From the NCBI GenBank assembly GCA_039621445.1, contig CP154954.1, forward strand, positions 54,742,838 through 54,806,837: DNA of 64,000 bases. The letters are read 5' to 3'. The translations under genes were made by a program, and so were the position numbers. This DNA is from Euglena gracilis (Eukaryota > Euglenida > Euglenophyceae > Euglenales). The notes below the pieces were generated by a model. That model was not told the DNA's origin, did not search any database, and saw only the letters and a list, made by a program, of their open reading frames with translations. This document shows, piece after piece, positions 1-13,190 of the stretch. Positions within the stretch are counted from its first letter, which is position 1. Each line of letters opens with the position of its first letter.

Positions 1-1581
1 ATCCCTGGTATAGCTATTCCAATGTGCCGGCCGGATTAGTGCCTACAGGTGTGAAAACCATGCGGATATCAAAAAATTTGCCAGATATCGACAGTTTTGG
101 AGAGGTGGAAGACGGTCCCAAATGTCAGTACAGCCTGGTCCCCATAGATGGGCCTATGGGAAACCGTGTTTTGGCCCTAAAACTGGAAACCGATTGGTGG
201 TTCCCATTGCGATCCCCGGTATAGCTATTCCGATGTGCCGGCCGGATTAGTGCCTACGGGTGTGAAAAACATGCGGATATCAAAAAATTAGCCAGATATC
301 GACAGTTTTGGAGGGGTGGAAGACGGTCCCAAATGTCAGTACAGCCTGGTCCCCATACATGGGCCTATGGGAAACCGTGATTTGGCCCTAAAAGTGGAAA
401 CCGATTGGTGGCTTCCATTGCGATCCCCGGTATAGCTATTCCGATTTGCCGGCCGGATTGGTGCCTACGGGTGTGAAAAACATGCGGATATCAAAGCATT
501 AGCCAGATATCGACAGTTTTGTTGGGCTGGAAGACGGTCCCAAATGTCAGTACAGCCTGGTCCCCATACATGGGCCTATGGGAAACCGTGATTTGGCCCT
601 AAAACTGGTAACCGATTGGTGGTTCCCATTGCGATCCCCGGTATAGCTATTCCAATGTGCCGGCCGGATTAGTGCCTACGGGCGTGAAAAACATGCGGAT
701 ATCAAAAAATTAGCAAGATATCGACAGTTTTGGGGGGGTGGAAGACGGTCCCAAATGTCAGTACAGCCTGGTCCCCATACCTGGGCCTATGGGAAACCGT
801 GTTTTGGCCCTAAAACTGGAAACCGATTGGTGGTTCCCATTGCGATCCCCGGTATAGCGATTCCGATGTGCCCGCCGGATTAGTGCCTACGGGTGTGAAA
901 AACATGCGGATATCAAAAAATTAGCCAGATATCGACAGTTTTGGAGGGGTGGAAGACGGTCCCAAATGTCAGTACAGCCTGGTCCCCATACATGGGCCTA
1001 TGGGAAACCGTGATTTGGCCCTAAAACTGGTAACCGATTGGTGGTTCCCATTGCGATCCCCGGTATAGCTATTCCAATGTGCCGGCCGGATTAGTGCCTA
1101 CGGGCGTGAAAAACATGCGGATATCAAAAAATTAGCCAGATATCGACAGTTTTGGGGGGGTGGAAGACGGTCCCAAATGTCAGTACAGCCTGGTCCCCAT
1201 ACCTGGGCCTATGGGAAACCGTGTTTTGGCCCTAAAACTGGAAACCGATTGGTGGTTCCCATTGCGATCCCCGGTATAGCGATTCCGATGTGCCGGCCGG
1301 ATTAGTGCCTACGGGCGTGAAAAACATGCGCATATCAAAAAATTAGCCAGATATAGACAGTTTTGGAGGGGTGGAAGACGGTCCCAAATGCAAGTACAGC
1401 CTGGTCCCCATACATGGGCCTATGGGAAACCGTGATTTGGCCCTAAAAGTGGAAACCGATTGGTGGTTCCCATTGCGATCCCCGGTATAGCTATTCCGAT
1501 TTGCCGGCCGGATTGGTGCCTACGGGTGTGAAAAACATGCGGATATCAAAAAATTAGCCAAATATCGACAGTTTTGTTGGG

Positions 1582-3245
1582 GTGGAAGACGGTCCCAAAT
1601 GTCAGTACAGCCTGGTCCCCATACATGGGCCGATGGGAAACCGTGATTTGGCCCTAAAACCGGAAACCGATTGGTGGCTTCCATTGCGATCACCGATAGA
1701 GCTATTCCGATGTGCCGGCCGGTTTAGTGCCTACGGGTGTGAAAAACATGCGGATATCAAAAAATTAGCCAGATATTGTCAGTTTTGGAGGGGTGGAAGA
1801 CGGTCCCAAATGTCAGTACAGCCTGGTCCCCATACATGGGCCTATGGGAAACCGTGATTTGGCCCTAAAACTGAAACTGATTGGTGGTTCCCATTGCGAT
1901 CCCCGGTATAGCTATTCCGATTTGCCGGCCGGATTGGCGCCTACGGGTGTGAAAAACATGCGGATATCAAAACAGTAGCCAGATATCGACAGTTTTGGAG
2001 GGGTGGAAGATGGTCCCAAATGTCAGTACAGCCAGGTCCCCATACATGGGCCGATGGGAAACCGTGATTTGGCCCTAAAACTGGAAACCGATTGGTGGCT
2101 TCCATTGCGATCCCCGGTATAGCTATTCCGATGTGCCAGTCGGATTAGTGCCTACGGGTGTGAAAAACATGCGGATATCAAAGCATTAGCCAGATATCGA
2201 CAGTTTTGTTGGGCTGGAAGACGGTCCCAAATGTCAGTACAGCCTGGTCCCCATACATGGGCCTATGGGAAACCGTGATTTGGCCCTAAAACTGGTAACC
2301 GATTGGCGGTTCCCATTGCGATCCCCGGTATAGCTATTCCAATGTGCCGGCCGGATTAGTGCCTACGGGCGTGAAAAACATGCGGATATCAAAAAATTAG
2401 CCAGATATCGACAGTTTTGGGGGGGGTTGGAAGACGGTCCCAAATGTCAGTACAGCCTGGTCCCCATACCTGGGCCTATGGGAAACCGTGTTTTGGCCCT
2501 AAAACTGGAAACCGGTTGGTGGTTCCCATTGCTATCCCCGGTATAGCGATTCCGATGTGCCCGCCGGATTAGTGCCTACGGGCGTGAAAAACATGCGCAT
2601 ATCAAAAAATTAGCCAGATATCGACAGTTTTGGAGGGGTGGAAGACGGTCCCAAATGTCAGTACAGCCTGGTCCCCATACATGGGCCTATGGGAAACCGT
2701 GATTTGGCCCTAAAACTGAAACCGATTGGTGGTTCCCATTGCGATCCCCGGTATAGCTATTCCGATTTGCCGGCCGGATTGGCGCCTACGGGTGTGACAA
2801 AACATGCGGATATCAGAAAATTAGCCAAATATCGACAGTTTTGTTGGGGTGGAAGACGGTCCCAAATGTCAGTACAGCCTGGTCCCCATACATGGGCCGA
2901 TGGGAAACCGTGATTTGGCCCTAAAACTGGAAACCGATTGGTGGCTTCCATTGCGATCACCGATAGAGCTATTCCGATGTGCCGGCCGGTTTAGTGCCTA
3001 CGGGTGTGAAAAACATGCGGATATCAAAAAATTAGCCAGATATTGTCAGTTTTGGAGGGGTGGAAGACGGTCCCAAATGTCAGTACAGCCTGGTCCCCAT
3101 ACATGGGCCTATGGGAAACCGTGATTTGGCCCTAAAACTGAAACCGATTGGTGGTTCCCATTGCGATCCCCGGTATAGAGATTCCTATTTGCCGGCCGGA
3201 TTGGCGCCTACGGGTGTGAAAAACATGCGGATATCAAAACATTAG
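1582..3245 (+). repeat. Six-monomer higher-order repeat, about 1,267 bp offset
   Basis: A variant monomer with GATCACCGATAGAGC occurs near 1,690 and again 1,267 bp later near 2,957, with matching neighbours. That spacing is six unit lengths. The same variant reappears near 14,665. A spacing of about 1,268 bp also separates matching variants in the inverted array (42,311 and 43,579). Confidence 0.7.
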
Positions 3246-6099
3246 CCAGATATCGACAGTTTTGGAGGGGTGGAAGACGGTCCCAAATGTCAGTACAGCC
3301 TGGTCCCCATACATGGGCCGATGGGAAACCGTGATTTGGCCCTAAAACTGGAAACCGATTGGTGGTTCCCATTGCGATCCCCGGTATGACTATTCCGATG
3401 TGCCGGCCGGATTAGTGCCTACGGGTGAGGAAAACATGCGGATATCAAAAAAATTAGCCAGATATCGACAGTTTTGGAGGGGTGGAAGACGGTCCCAAAT
3501 GTCAGTACAGCCTGGTCCCCATACATGGGCCTATGGGAAACCGTGATTTGGCCCTCAAACTGGAAACCGATTGGTGGTTCCCATTGCGATCCCCGGTATA
3601 GCTATTCCAATTTAGCCAGATATCGACAGTTTTGGAGGGGTGGAAGACGGTCCCAAATGTCAGTACAGCCTGGTCCCCATACATGGGCCTATGGGAAACC
3701 GTGATTTGGCCCTAAAACTGGAAACCGATTGGTGGTTCCCATTGCGATCCCCGGTATAGCTATTCCGATTTGCCGGCCGGATTAGTGCCTACGGGTGTGA
3801 AAAACATGCGGATATCAAAAAATTAGCCAGATATGGACATGTTTTGAAGAGGTGGAAGACGGTTCCAAATGTCAGTACAGCCTGGTCCCTATACATGGGC
3901 CTATGGGAAACCGTGATTTGGACCTAAAACTGTAAAACGATTTGGTGGTTCCCATTGCGATCCCCGGTATAGCTATTCCAATGTGCCGGCCGGATTAGTG
4001 CCTACGGGCGTGAAAAACATGCGGATATCAAACAATTAGCCAGATATCGACAGTTTTGGAGGGGTGGAAGACGGTCCCAAATGTCAGTACAGCCTGGTCC
4101 CCATACATGGGCCTATGGGAAACCGTGATTTGGCCCTAAAACTGGAAACCGATTGGTGGTTCCCATTGCGATCCCCGGTATAGCTATTCCGATGTGCCGG
4201 CCGGATTAGTGCCTACGGGTGTGAAAAACATGCGGATATCAAAACTTAGCCAGATATCGACAGTTTTGGAGGGGTGGAAGACGGTCCCCAATGTCAGTAC
4301 AGCCTGGTCCCCATACATGGGCCTATGGGAAACCGTGATTTGGCCCTAAAACTGGAAACCGATTGGTGGTTCCCGTTGCGGTCCCGGGTATAGCTATTCC
4401 AATTTAGCCAGATATCGACGGTTTTGGAGGGGTGGAATACGGTCCCAAATCTCAGTACAGCCTGGTCCCCAAACATGGGCCTATGGGAAACCGTGATTTG
4501 GCCCTAAAACTGTAAAACGATTTGGTGGTTCCCATTGCGATCCCCGGTATAGCTATTCCGATGTGCCGGCCGGATTAGTGCCTATGGGCGTGAAAAACAT
4601 GCGGATATCAAAAAATTAGCCAGATATCGAAAGTTTTTTGCGGTGGAAGACGGTCCCAAATGTCAGTACAGCCTGGTCCCCATACATGGGCCTATGGGAA
4701 ACCGTGTTTTGGCCCTAAAACTGGAAACCGATTGGTGGTTCCCATTGCGATCCCCGGTATAGCGATTCCGATGTGCCGGCCGGATTAGTGCCTACGGGCG
4801 TGAAAAACATGCGGATATCAAAAAATTAGCCAGATATCGACAGTTTTGGAGGGGTGGAAGACGGTCCCAAATGTCAGTACAGCCTGGTCCCCATACATGT
4901 GCCTATGGGGAAACCGTGATTTGGCCCTCAAACTGGAAACCGATTGGTGGTTCCCATTGCGATCCCTGGTATAGCTATTCCAATTTAGCCAGATATCGAC
5001 TTTTTTTGGAGGGGTGGAATACGGTCCCAAATCTCAGTACAGCCTGGTCCCCAAACATGGGCCGATGGGAAACCGTGATTTGGCCCTAAAACTGTAAAAC
5101 GATTTGGTGGTTCCCATTGCGATCCCCGGTATAGCTATTCCAATGTGCCGGCCGGATTAGTGCCTACGGGCGTGAAAAACATGCGGATATCAAAAAATTA
5201 GCCAGATATCGACAGTTTTGGAGGGGTGGAAGACGGTCCCAAATGTCAGTACAGCCTGGTCCCCATACATGTGCCTATGGGGAAACCGTGATTTGGCCCT
5301 CAAACTGGAAACCGATTGGTGGTTCCCATTGCGATCCCTGGTATAGCTATTCCAATTTAGCCAGATATCGACGGTTTTGGAGGGGTGGAATACGGTCCCA
5401 AATCTCAGTACAGCCTGGTCCCCAAACATGGGCCTATGGGAAACCGTGATTTGGCCCTAAAACTGTAAAACGATTTGGTGGTTCCCATTGCGATCCCCGG
5501 TATAGCTATTCCAATGTGCCGGCCGGATTAGTGCCTACGGGCGTGAAAAACATGCGGATATCAAAAAATTGGCCAGATATCGACAGTTTTGGAGGGGTGG
5601 AAGACGGTCCCAAATGTCAGTACAGCCTGGTCCTCATACGTGGGCCTATGGGAAACCGTGTTTTGGCCCTAAAACTGGAAACCGATTGGTGGTTCCCATT
5701 GCGATCCCGGGTATAGCTATTCCAATGTGCCGGCCGGATTAGTGCCTACGGGTGTGGAAAACATGCGGATATTAAAACATAAGCCAGATATCGACAGTTT
5801 TGGAGGGGTGGAAGACGGTCCCAAATGTCAGTACAGCCTGGTCCCCATACATGGGCCTATGGGAAACCGTGATTTGGCCCTAAAACTGGAAACCGATTGG
5901 TGGTTCCCGTTGCGGTCCCGGGTATAGCTGTTCCGATGTGCCGGCCGGATTAGTGCCTACAGGCGTAAAAAACATGCGCATATCAAAACAATAACCAGAT
6001 ATCGACTGTTTTGGAGGGGTGGAAGACGGTCCCAAATGTCAGTACAGCCTGGTCCCCATACATGGGCCTATGGGAAACCGTGATTTGGCCCTAAAACTG

Positions 6100-9000
6100 G
6101 AAACCGATTGGTGGTTCCCATTGCGATCCCGGGTAAAGCTATTCCGATGTTCCGGCCGGATTAGTGCCTACGGGTGTGAAAAACATGCGGATATCTAAAA
6201 ATTAGCCAGATATCGACAGTTTTGGAGGGGTGGAAGACGGTCCCAAATGTCAGTACAGCCTGGTCCCCATACATGGGCCTATGGGAAACCGTGATTTGGC
6301 CCTAAAACTGGAAACCGATTGGTGGTTCCCATTGCGAGTCGTGGTATAGCTATTCCAATGTGCCGGCCGGATTAGTGCCTACGGGTGTGAAAAACATGCG
6401 GATATCCAAAAATTAGCAAGATATCGACAGTTTTGGAGGGGTGGAAGACGGTCCCAAATGTCAGTACAGCCTGGTCCCCATACCTGGGCCTATGGGAAAC
6501 CGTGATTTGGCCCTAAAACTGGAAACCGATTGGTGGTTCCCATTGCGATCCCCGGTATTGCTATTCCGATGTGCCGGCCGGATTAGTGACTACGGGTGTG
6601 AAAAACGTGCGGATATCAGAAAAATTAGCCAGATATCGACAGTTTTGGAGGGGTGGAAGACGGTCTTTAATGTCAGTACAGCCTGGTCCCCATATTGGAA
6701 ACCGTGATTTGGCTCTAAAAGTGGAAACCGATTGGTGGTTCCCATTGCGATCCCCGGTAAAGTTATTCCGATGTGCCGGTCGGATTAGTGCCTACAGGTG
6801 TGAAAAACATGCGGATATCAAAAAAGTAGCCAGATATCGACTGTGTTGGAGGGGTTGAAGACGGTCCCAAATGTCAGTACAGCCTGGTCGCCATACATGG
6901 GCCTATGGGAAACCGTGATTTGGCCCTAAAACTGGAAACCGATTGTTGGCCGGATTAGTGCCTACGGGTGTGAAAAACATGCGGATATCAAAATATTAGC
7001 CAGATATCGAAAGTTTTTTGCGGTGGTAGACGGTCCCAAATGTCAGTACAGCCTGGTCCCCATACATGGGCCTATGGGAAACCGTGTTTTGGCCCTAAAA
7101 CTGGAAACCGATTGGTGGTTCCCATTGCGATCCCCGGTATAGCGATTCCGATGTGCCGGCCGGATTAGTGTCTACGGGCGTGAAAAACATGCGGATATCA
7201 AAAAATTAGCCAGATATCGACAGTTTTGGAGAGGTGGAAGACGGTCCCAAATGTCAGTACAGCCTGGTCCCCATACATGTGCCTATGGGGAAACCGTGAT
7301 TTGGCCCTCAAACTGGAAACCGATTGGTGGTTCCCATTGCGATCCCCGGTATAGCTATTCCAATTTAGCCAGATATCGACGGTTTTGGAGGGGTGGAATA
7401 CGGTCCCAAATCTCAGTACAGCCTGGTCCCCAAACATGTGCCTATGGGAAACCGTGATTTGGCCCTAAAACTGTAAAACGACTTGGTGGTTCCAATTGCG
7501 ATCCCCGGTATAGCTATTCCAATGTGCCGGCCGGATAAGTGCCTACGGGCGTGAAAAACATGCGGATATCAAAACATTAGCCAGATATCGACAGTTTTGG
7601 AGGGGTGGAAGACGGTCCCAAATGTCAGTACAGCCTGGTCCACATACGTGGGCCTGTGGGAAACCGTGATTTGGCCCTAAAACTGGAAACCGATTGGTGG
7701 TTCCCATTGCGATCCCGGGTAAAGCTATTCCGATGTTCCGGCCGGATTAGTGCCTACGGGTGTGAAAAACATGCGGATATCTAAAAATTAGCCAGATATC
7801 GACAGTTTTGGACGGGTGGAAGACGGTCCCAAATGTCAGTACAGCCTGGTCCCCATACATGGGCCTATGGGAAACCGTGATTTGGCCCTAAAACTGGAAA
7901 CCGATTGGTGGTTCCCATTGCGAGTCGTGGTATAGCTATTCCAATGTGCCGGCCGGATTAGTGCCTACGGGTGTGAAAAACATGCGGATATCCAAAAATT
8001 AGCAAGATATCGACAGTTTTGGAGGGGTGGAAGACGGTCCCAAATGTCAGTACAGCCTGGTCCCCATACCTGGGCCTATGGGAAACCGTGATTTGGCCCT
8101 AAAACTGGAAACCGATTGGTGGTTCCCATTGCGATCCCCGGTATTGCTATTCCGATGTGCCGGCCGGATTAGTGACTACGGGTGTGAAAAACGTGCGGAT
8201 ATCAGAAAAATTAGCCAGATATCGACAGTTTTGGAGGGGTGGAAGACGGTCTTTAATGTCAGTACAGCCTGGTCCCCATATTGGAAACCGTGATTTGGCT
8301 CTAAAAGTGGAAACCGATTGGTGGTTCCCATTGCGATCCCCGGTAAAGTTATTCCGATGTGCCGGTCGGATTAGTGCCTACAGGTGTGAAAAACATGCGG
8401 ATATCAAAAAAGTAGCCAGATATCGACTGTGTTGGAGGGGTTGAAGACGGTCCCAAATGTCAGTACAGCCTGGTCGCCATACATGGGCCTATGGGAAACC
8501 GTGATTTGGCCCTAAAACTGGAAACCGATTGTTGGCCGGATTAGTGCCTACGGGTGTGAAAAACATGCGGATATCAAAATATTAGCCAGATATCGAAAGT
8601 TTTTTGCGGTGGTAGACGGTCCCAAATGTCAGTACAGCCTGGTCCCCATACATGGGCCTATGGGAAACCGTGTTTTGGCCCTAAAACTGGAAACCGATTG
8701 GTGGTTCCCATTGCGATCCCCGGTATAGCGATTCCGATGTGCCGGCCGGATTAGTGTCTACGGGCGTGAAAAACATGCGGATATCAAAAAATTAGCCAGA
8801 TATCGACAGTTTTGGAGAGGTGGAAGACGGTCCCAAATGTCAGTACAGCCTGGTCCCCATACATGTGCCTATGGGGAAACCGTGATTTGGCCCTCAAACT
8901 GGAAACCGATTGGTGGTTCCCATTGCGATCCCCGGTATAGCTATTCCAATTTAGCCAGATATCGACGGTTTTGGAGGGGTGGAATACGGTCCCAAATCTC

Positions 9001-10870
9001 AGTACAGCCTGGTCCCCAAACATGTGCCTATGGGAAACCGTGATTTGGCCCTAAAACTGTAAAACGACTTGGTGGTTCCAATTGCGATCCCCGGTATAGC
9101 TATTCCAATGTGCCGGCCGGATAAGTGCCTACGGGCGTGAAAAACATGCGGATATCAAAACATTAGCCAGATATCGACAGTTTTGGAGGGGTGGAAGACG
9201 GTCCCAAATGTCAGTACAGCCTGGTCCACATACGTGGGCCTGTGGGAAACCGTGATTTGGCCCTAAAACTGGAAACCGATTGGTGGTTCCCATTGCGATC
9301 CCGGGTAAAGCTATTCCGATGTTCCGGCCGGATTAGTGCCTACGGGTGTGAAAAACATGCGGATATCTAAAAATTAGCCAGATATCGACAGTTTTGGACG
9401 GGTGGAAGACGGTCCCAAATGTCAGTACAGCCTGGTCCCCATACATGGGCCTATGGGAAACCGTGATTTGGCCCTAAAACTGGAAACCGATTGGTGGTTC
9501 CCATTGCGAGTCGTGGTATAGCTATTCCAATGTGCCGGCCGGATTAGTGCCTACGGGTGTGAAAAACATGCGGATATCCAAAAATTAGCCAGATATCGAC
9601 AGTTTTGGAGGGGTGGAAGACGGTCCCAAATGTCAGTACAGCCTGGTCCCCATACCTGGGCCTATGGGAAACCGTGATTTGGCCCTAAAACTGGAAACCG
9701 ATTGGTGGTTCCCATTGCGATCCCCGGTATTGCTATTCCGATGTGCCGGCCGGATTAGTGACTACGGGTGTGAAAAACGTGCGGATATCAGAAAAATTAG
9801 CCAGATATCGACAGTTTTGGAGGGGTGGAAGACGGTCTTTAATGTCAGTACAGCCTGGTCCCCATATTGGAAACCGTGATTTGGCTCTAAAAGTGGAAAC
9901 CGATTGGTGGTTCCCATTGCGATCCCCGGTAAAGCTATTCCGATGTGCCGGTCGGATTAGTGCCTACGGGTGTGAAAAACATGCGGATATCAAAACATTA
10001 GCCAGATATCGACTGTTTTGGAGGGGTTGAAGACGGTCCCAAATGTCAGTACAGCCTGGTCGCCATACATGGGCCTATGGGAAACCGTGATTTGGCCCTA
10101 AAACTGGAAACCGATTGTTGGCCGGATTAGTGCCTACGGGTGTGAAAAACATGCGGATATCAAAATATTAGCCAGATATCGAAAGTTTTTTGCGGTGGTA
10201 GACGGTCCCAAATGTCAGTACAGCCTGGTCCCCATACATGGGCCTATGGGAAACCGTGTTTTGGCCCTAAAACTGGAAACCGATTGGTGGTTCCCATTGC
10301 GATCCCCGGTATAGCGATTCCGATGTGCCGGCCGGATTAGTGCCTACGGGCGTGAAAAACATGCGGATATCAAAAAATTAGCCAGATATCGACAGTTTTG
10401 GAGAGGTGGAAGACGGTCCCAAATGTCAGTACAGCCTGGTCCCCATACATGTGCCTATGGGGAAACCGTGATTTGGCCCTCAAACTGGAAACCGATTGGT
10501 GGTTCCCATTGCGATCCCCGGTATAGCTATTCCAATTTAGCCAGATATCGACGGTTTTGGAGGGGTGGAATACGGTCCCAAATCTCAGTACAGCCTGGTC
10601 CCCAAACATGTGCCTATGGGAAACCGTGATTTGGCCCTAAAACTGTAAAACGACTTGGTGGTTCCAATTGCGATCCCCGGTATAGCTATTCCAATGTGCC
10701 GGCCGGATAAGTGCCTACGGGCGTGAAAAACATGCGGATATCAAAACATTAGCCAGATATCGACAGTTTTGGAGGGGTGGAAGACGGTCCCAAATGTCAG
10801 TACAGCCTGGTCCACATACGTGGGCCTGTGGGAAACCGTGATTTGGCCCTAAAACTGGAAACCGATTGGT
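6100..10870 (+). repeat. Higher-order repeat, 1,586-bp unit, three copies
   Basis: Three consecutive blocks of 1,586 bp repeat nearly base for base. Identical variant monomers recur at 6,441, 8,027 and 9,613, and again at 7,198, 8,784 and 10,370. Each block contains the same odd monomers: one with GACGGTCTTTAATG and a shortened GTCCCCATATTGG, one truncated at GATTGTTGGCCGG, and one with the CTATTCCA-TTTAGCC deletion. Copies 2 and 3 are most alike, with small differences at the edges. This indicates recent amplification of a multi-monomer block. Confidence 0.9.
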
Positions 10871-12360
10871 GGTTCTCATTGCGATCCCCGGTATAGCGAT
10901 TCCGATGTGCCGGCCGGATTAGTGCCTACGGGCGTTAAAAACATGCGGATATCAAAAAACTAGCTAGATATCGACAGTTTTGGAGGGGTGGAAGACGGTC
11001 CCAAATGTCAGTACAGCCTGGTCCCCATACATGTGCCTATGGGGAAACCGTGATTTGGCCCTCAAACTGGAAACCGATTGGTGGTTCTCACTGCGATCCC
11101 CGGTATAGCTATTCCGATGTGCCGGCCGGATTAGTGCCTACGTGTGTGAAAAACATGTGGATATCAAAAAATTAGCCAGATATCGACAGTTTTGGAGGGG
11201 TGGAAGATGGTCCCAAATGTCAGTACAGCCTGGTCCCCATACATGGGCCGATGGGAAACCGTGATTTGGCCCTAAAACTGGAAACCGATTGGTGGTTCCC
11301 TTGACGATCGCCGGTATAGCTATTCCGATGTGCCGGCCGGTTTAGTGCCTACGTGTGTGAAAAACATGTGGTTATCAGAAAATTAGCCAGATATCGACAG
11401 TTTTGGAGGGGTGGAAGATGGTCCCAAATGTCAGTACAGCCTGGTCCCCATACATGGGCCGATGGGAAACCGTGATTTGGCCCTAAAACTGGAAACCGAT
11501 TGGTGGTTCCCATTGCAATCCCCGGTAGAGTCATTCGGATATGCCGGCCGGATTAGTGTTTACGGGTGAGAAGAACATGTGGATATCAAAAAATTAGCCA
11601 GATATCGACAGTTTTGGAGGGGTGGAAGACGGTCCCAAATGTCAGTACAGCCTGGTCCCCATACATGGGCCTATGGGAAACCGTGATTTGGCCCTAAAAC
11701 TGTAAAACGATTTGGTGGTTCCCATTGCGATCCCCGGTATAGCTACTCCAATGTGCCGGCCGGATAAGTGCCTACGGGCGTGAAAAACATGCGGATATCA
11801 AAACATTAGCCAGATATCGACAGTTTTGGTGGGGTGGAAGACGGTCCCAAATGTCAGTACAGCCTGGTCCACATACGTGGGCCTATGGGAAACCGTGTTT
11901 TGGCCCTAAAACTGGAAACCGATTGGTGGTTCTCATTGCGATCCCCGGTATAGCTATTCCGATGTGCCGGCCGGATTAGTGCGTACGGGTGTGAAAAACA
12001 TGCGGATATCAAAGAATTAGCCAGATATCGACAGTTTTGGAGGGGTGGAAGACGGTCCCAAATGTCAGTACAGCCTGGTCCCCATACATGGGCCTATGGG
12101 AAACCGTGATTTGGCCCTAAAACTGGAAACCGGTTGGTGGTTCCCTTGAGGATCGCCGGTATAGCTATTCCGATGTGCCGGCCGGTTTAGTGCCTACGTG
12201 TGTGAAAAACATGCGGATATCGAAAATTAGCCAGATATCGACAGTTTTGGAGGGGTGGAAGACGGTCCCAAATGTCAGTACAGCCTGGTCCCCATACATG
12301 GGCCGATGGGAAACCGTGATTTGGCCCTAAAACTGGAAACCGATTGGTGGTTCCCATTGC

Positions 12361-13190
12361 AATCCCCGGTAGAGCTATTCCGATTTCCTGGCCGGATTAG
12401 TGCCTACGGGTGTGAAATACATGCGGATATAAAAAAGATAGCCAGATATCGACATTTTTGGATGGGTGGAAGACGGTCCTAAATGTCAGTACATCCTGGT
12501 CCCCATATGGGAAACCATGTTTTGGCCCTAAAACTGGAAACCGATTGGTGGTTCCCATTGCGATCCCCGGTATAGCTATTCCGATGTGCCGGCCGGTTTA
12601 GTGCCTACGGGTGTGAAAAACATGCGGATATCAAAAAAATAGCCAGATATCGACAGTTTTAGAGGCGTGGAAGACGGTCCCAAATGTCAGTACAGCCTGG
12701 TCCCCATACATGGGCCTATGGGAAACCGTGATTTGGCCCTAAAACTGGAAACCGATTGGTGGTTCCCATTGCGATCCCCGTTATAGCTATTCCGATTTCC
12801 TGGCCGGATTAGTGCTTACGGGTGTGAAAAACATGCGGATATAACAAAGATAGCCAGATATTGACAGTTTTGGATGGGTGGAAGACGGTCCTAAATTTCA
12901 GTACATCCTGGTCCCCATATGGGAAACCATGTTTTGGCCCTAAAACTGGAAACCGATTGGTGGTTCCCATTGCGATCCCCGGTATAGCTATTCCGATGTG
13001 CCGGCCGGTTTAGTGCCTACGGGTGTGAAGAACATGCCGATATCAAAAAAATAGCCAGATATCGACAGTTTTAGAGGCGTGGAAGACGGTCCCAAATGTC
13101 AGTACAGCCTGGTCCCCGTACATGGGCCTATCGGAAACCGTGATTTGGCCCTAAAACTGGAAACTGATTGGTGGTTACCTTTACGATCCC
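12361..13190 (+). repeat. Dimeric satellite sub-repeat
   Basis: Two successive blocks of about 412-420 bp each pair a monomer carrying GATTTCCTGGCCGG and a shortened GTCCCCATATGGG with a monomer carrying TTTTAGAGGCGTGG. This is a local two-monomer repeat inside the 211-bp array. Confidence 0.65.
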
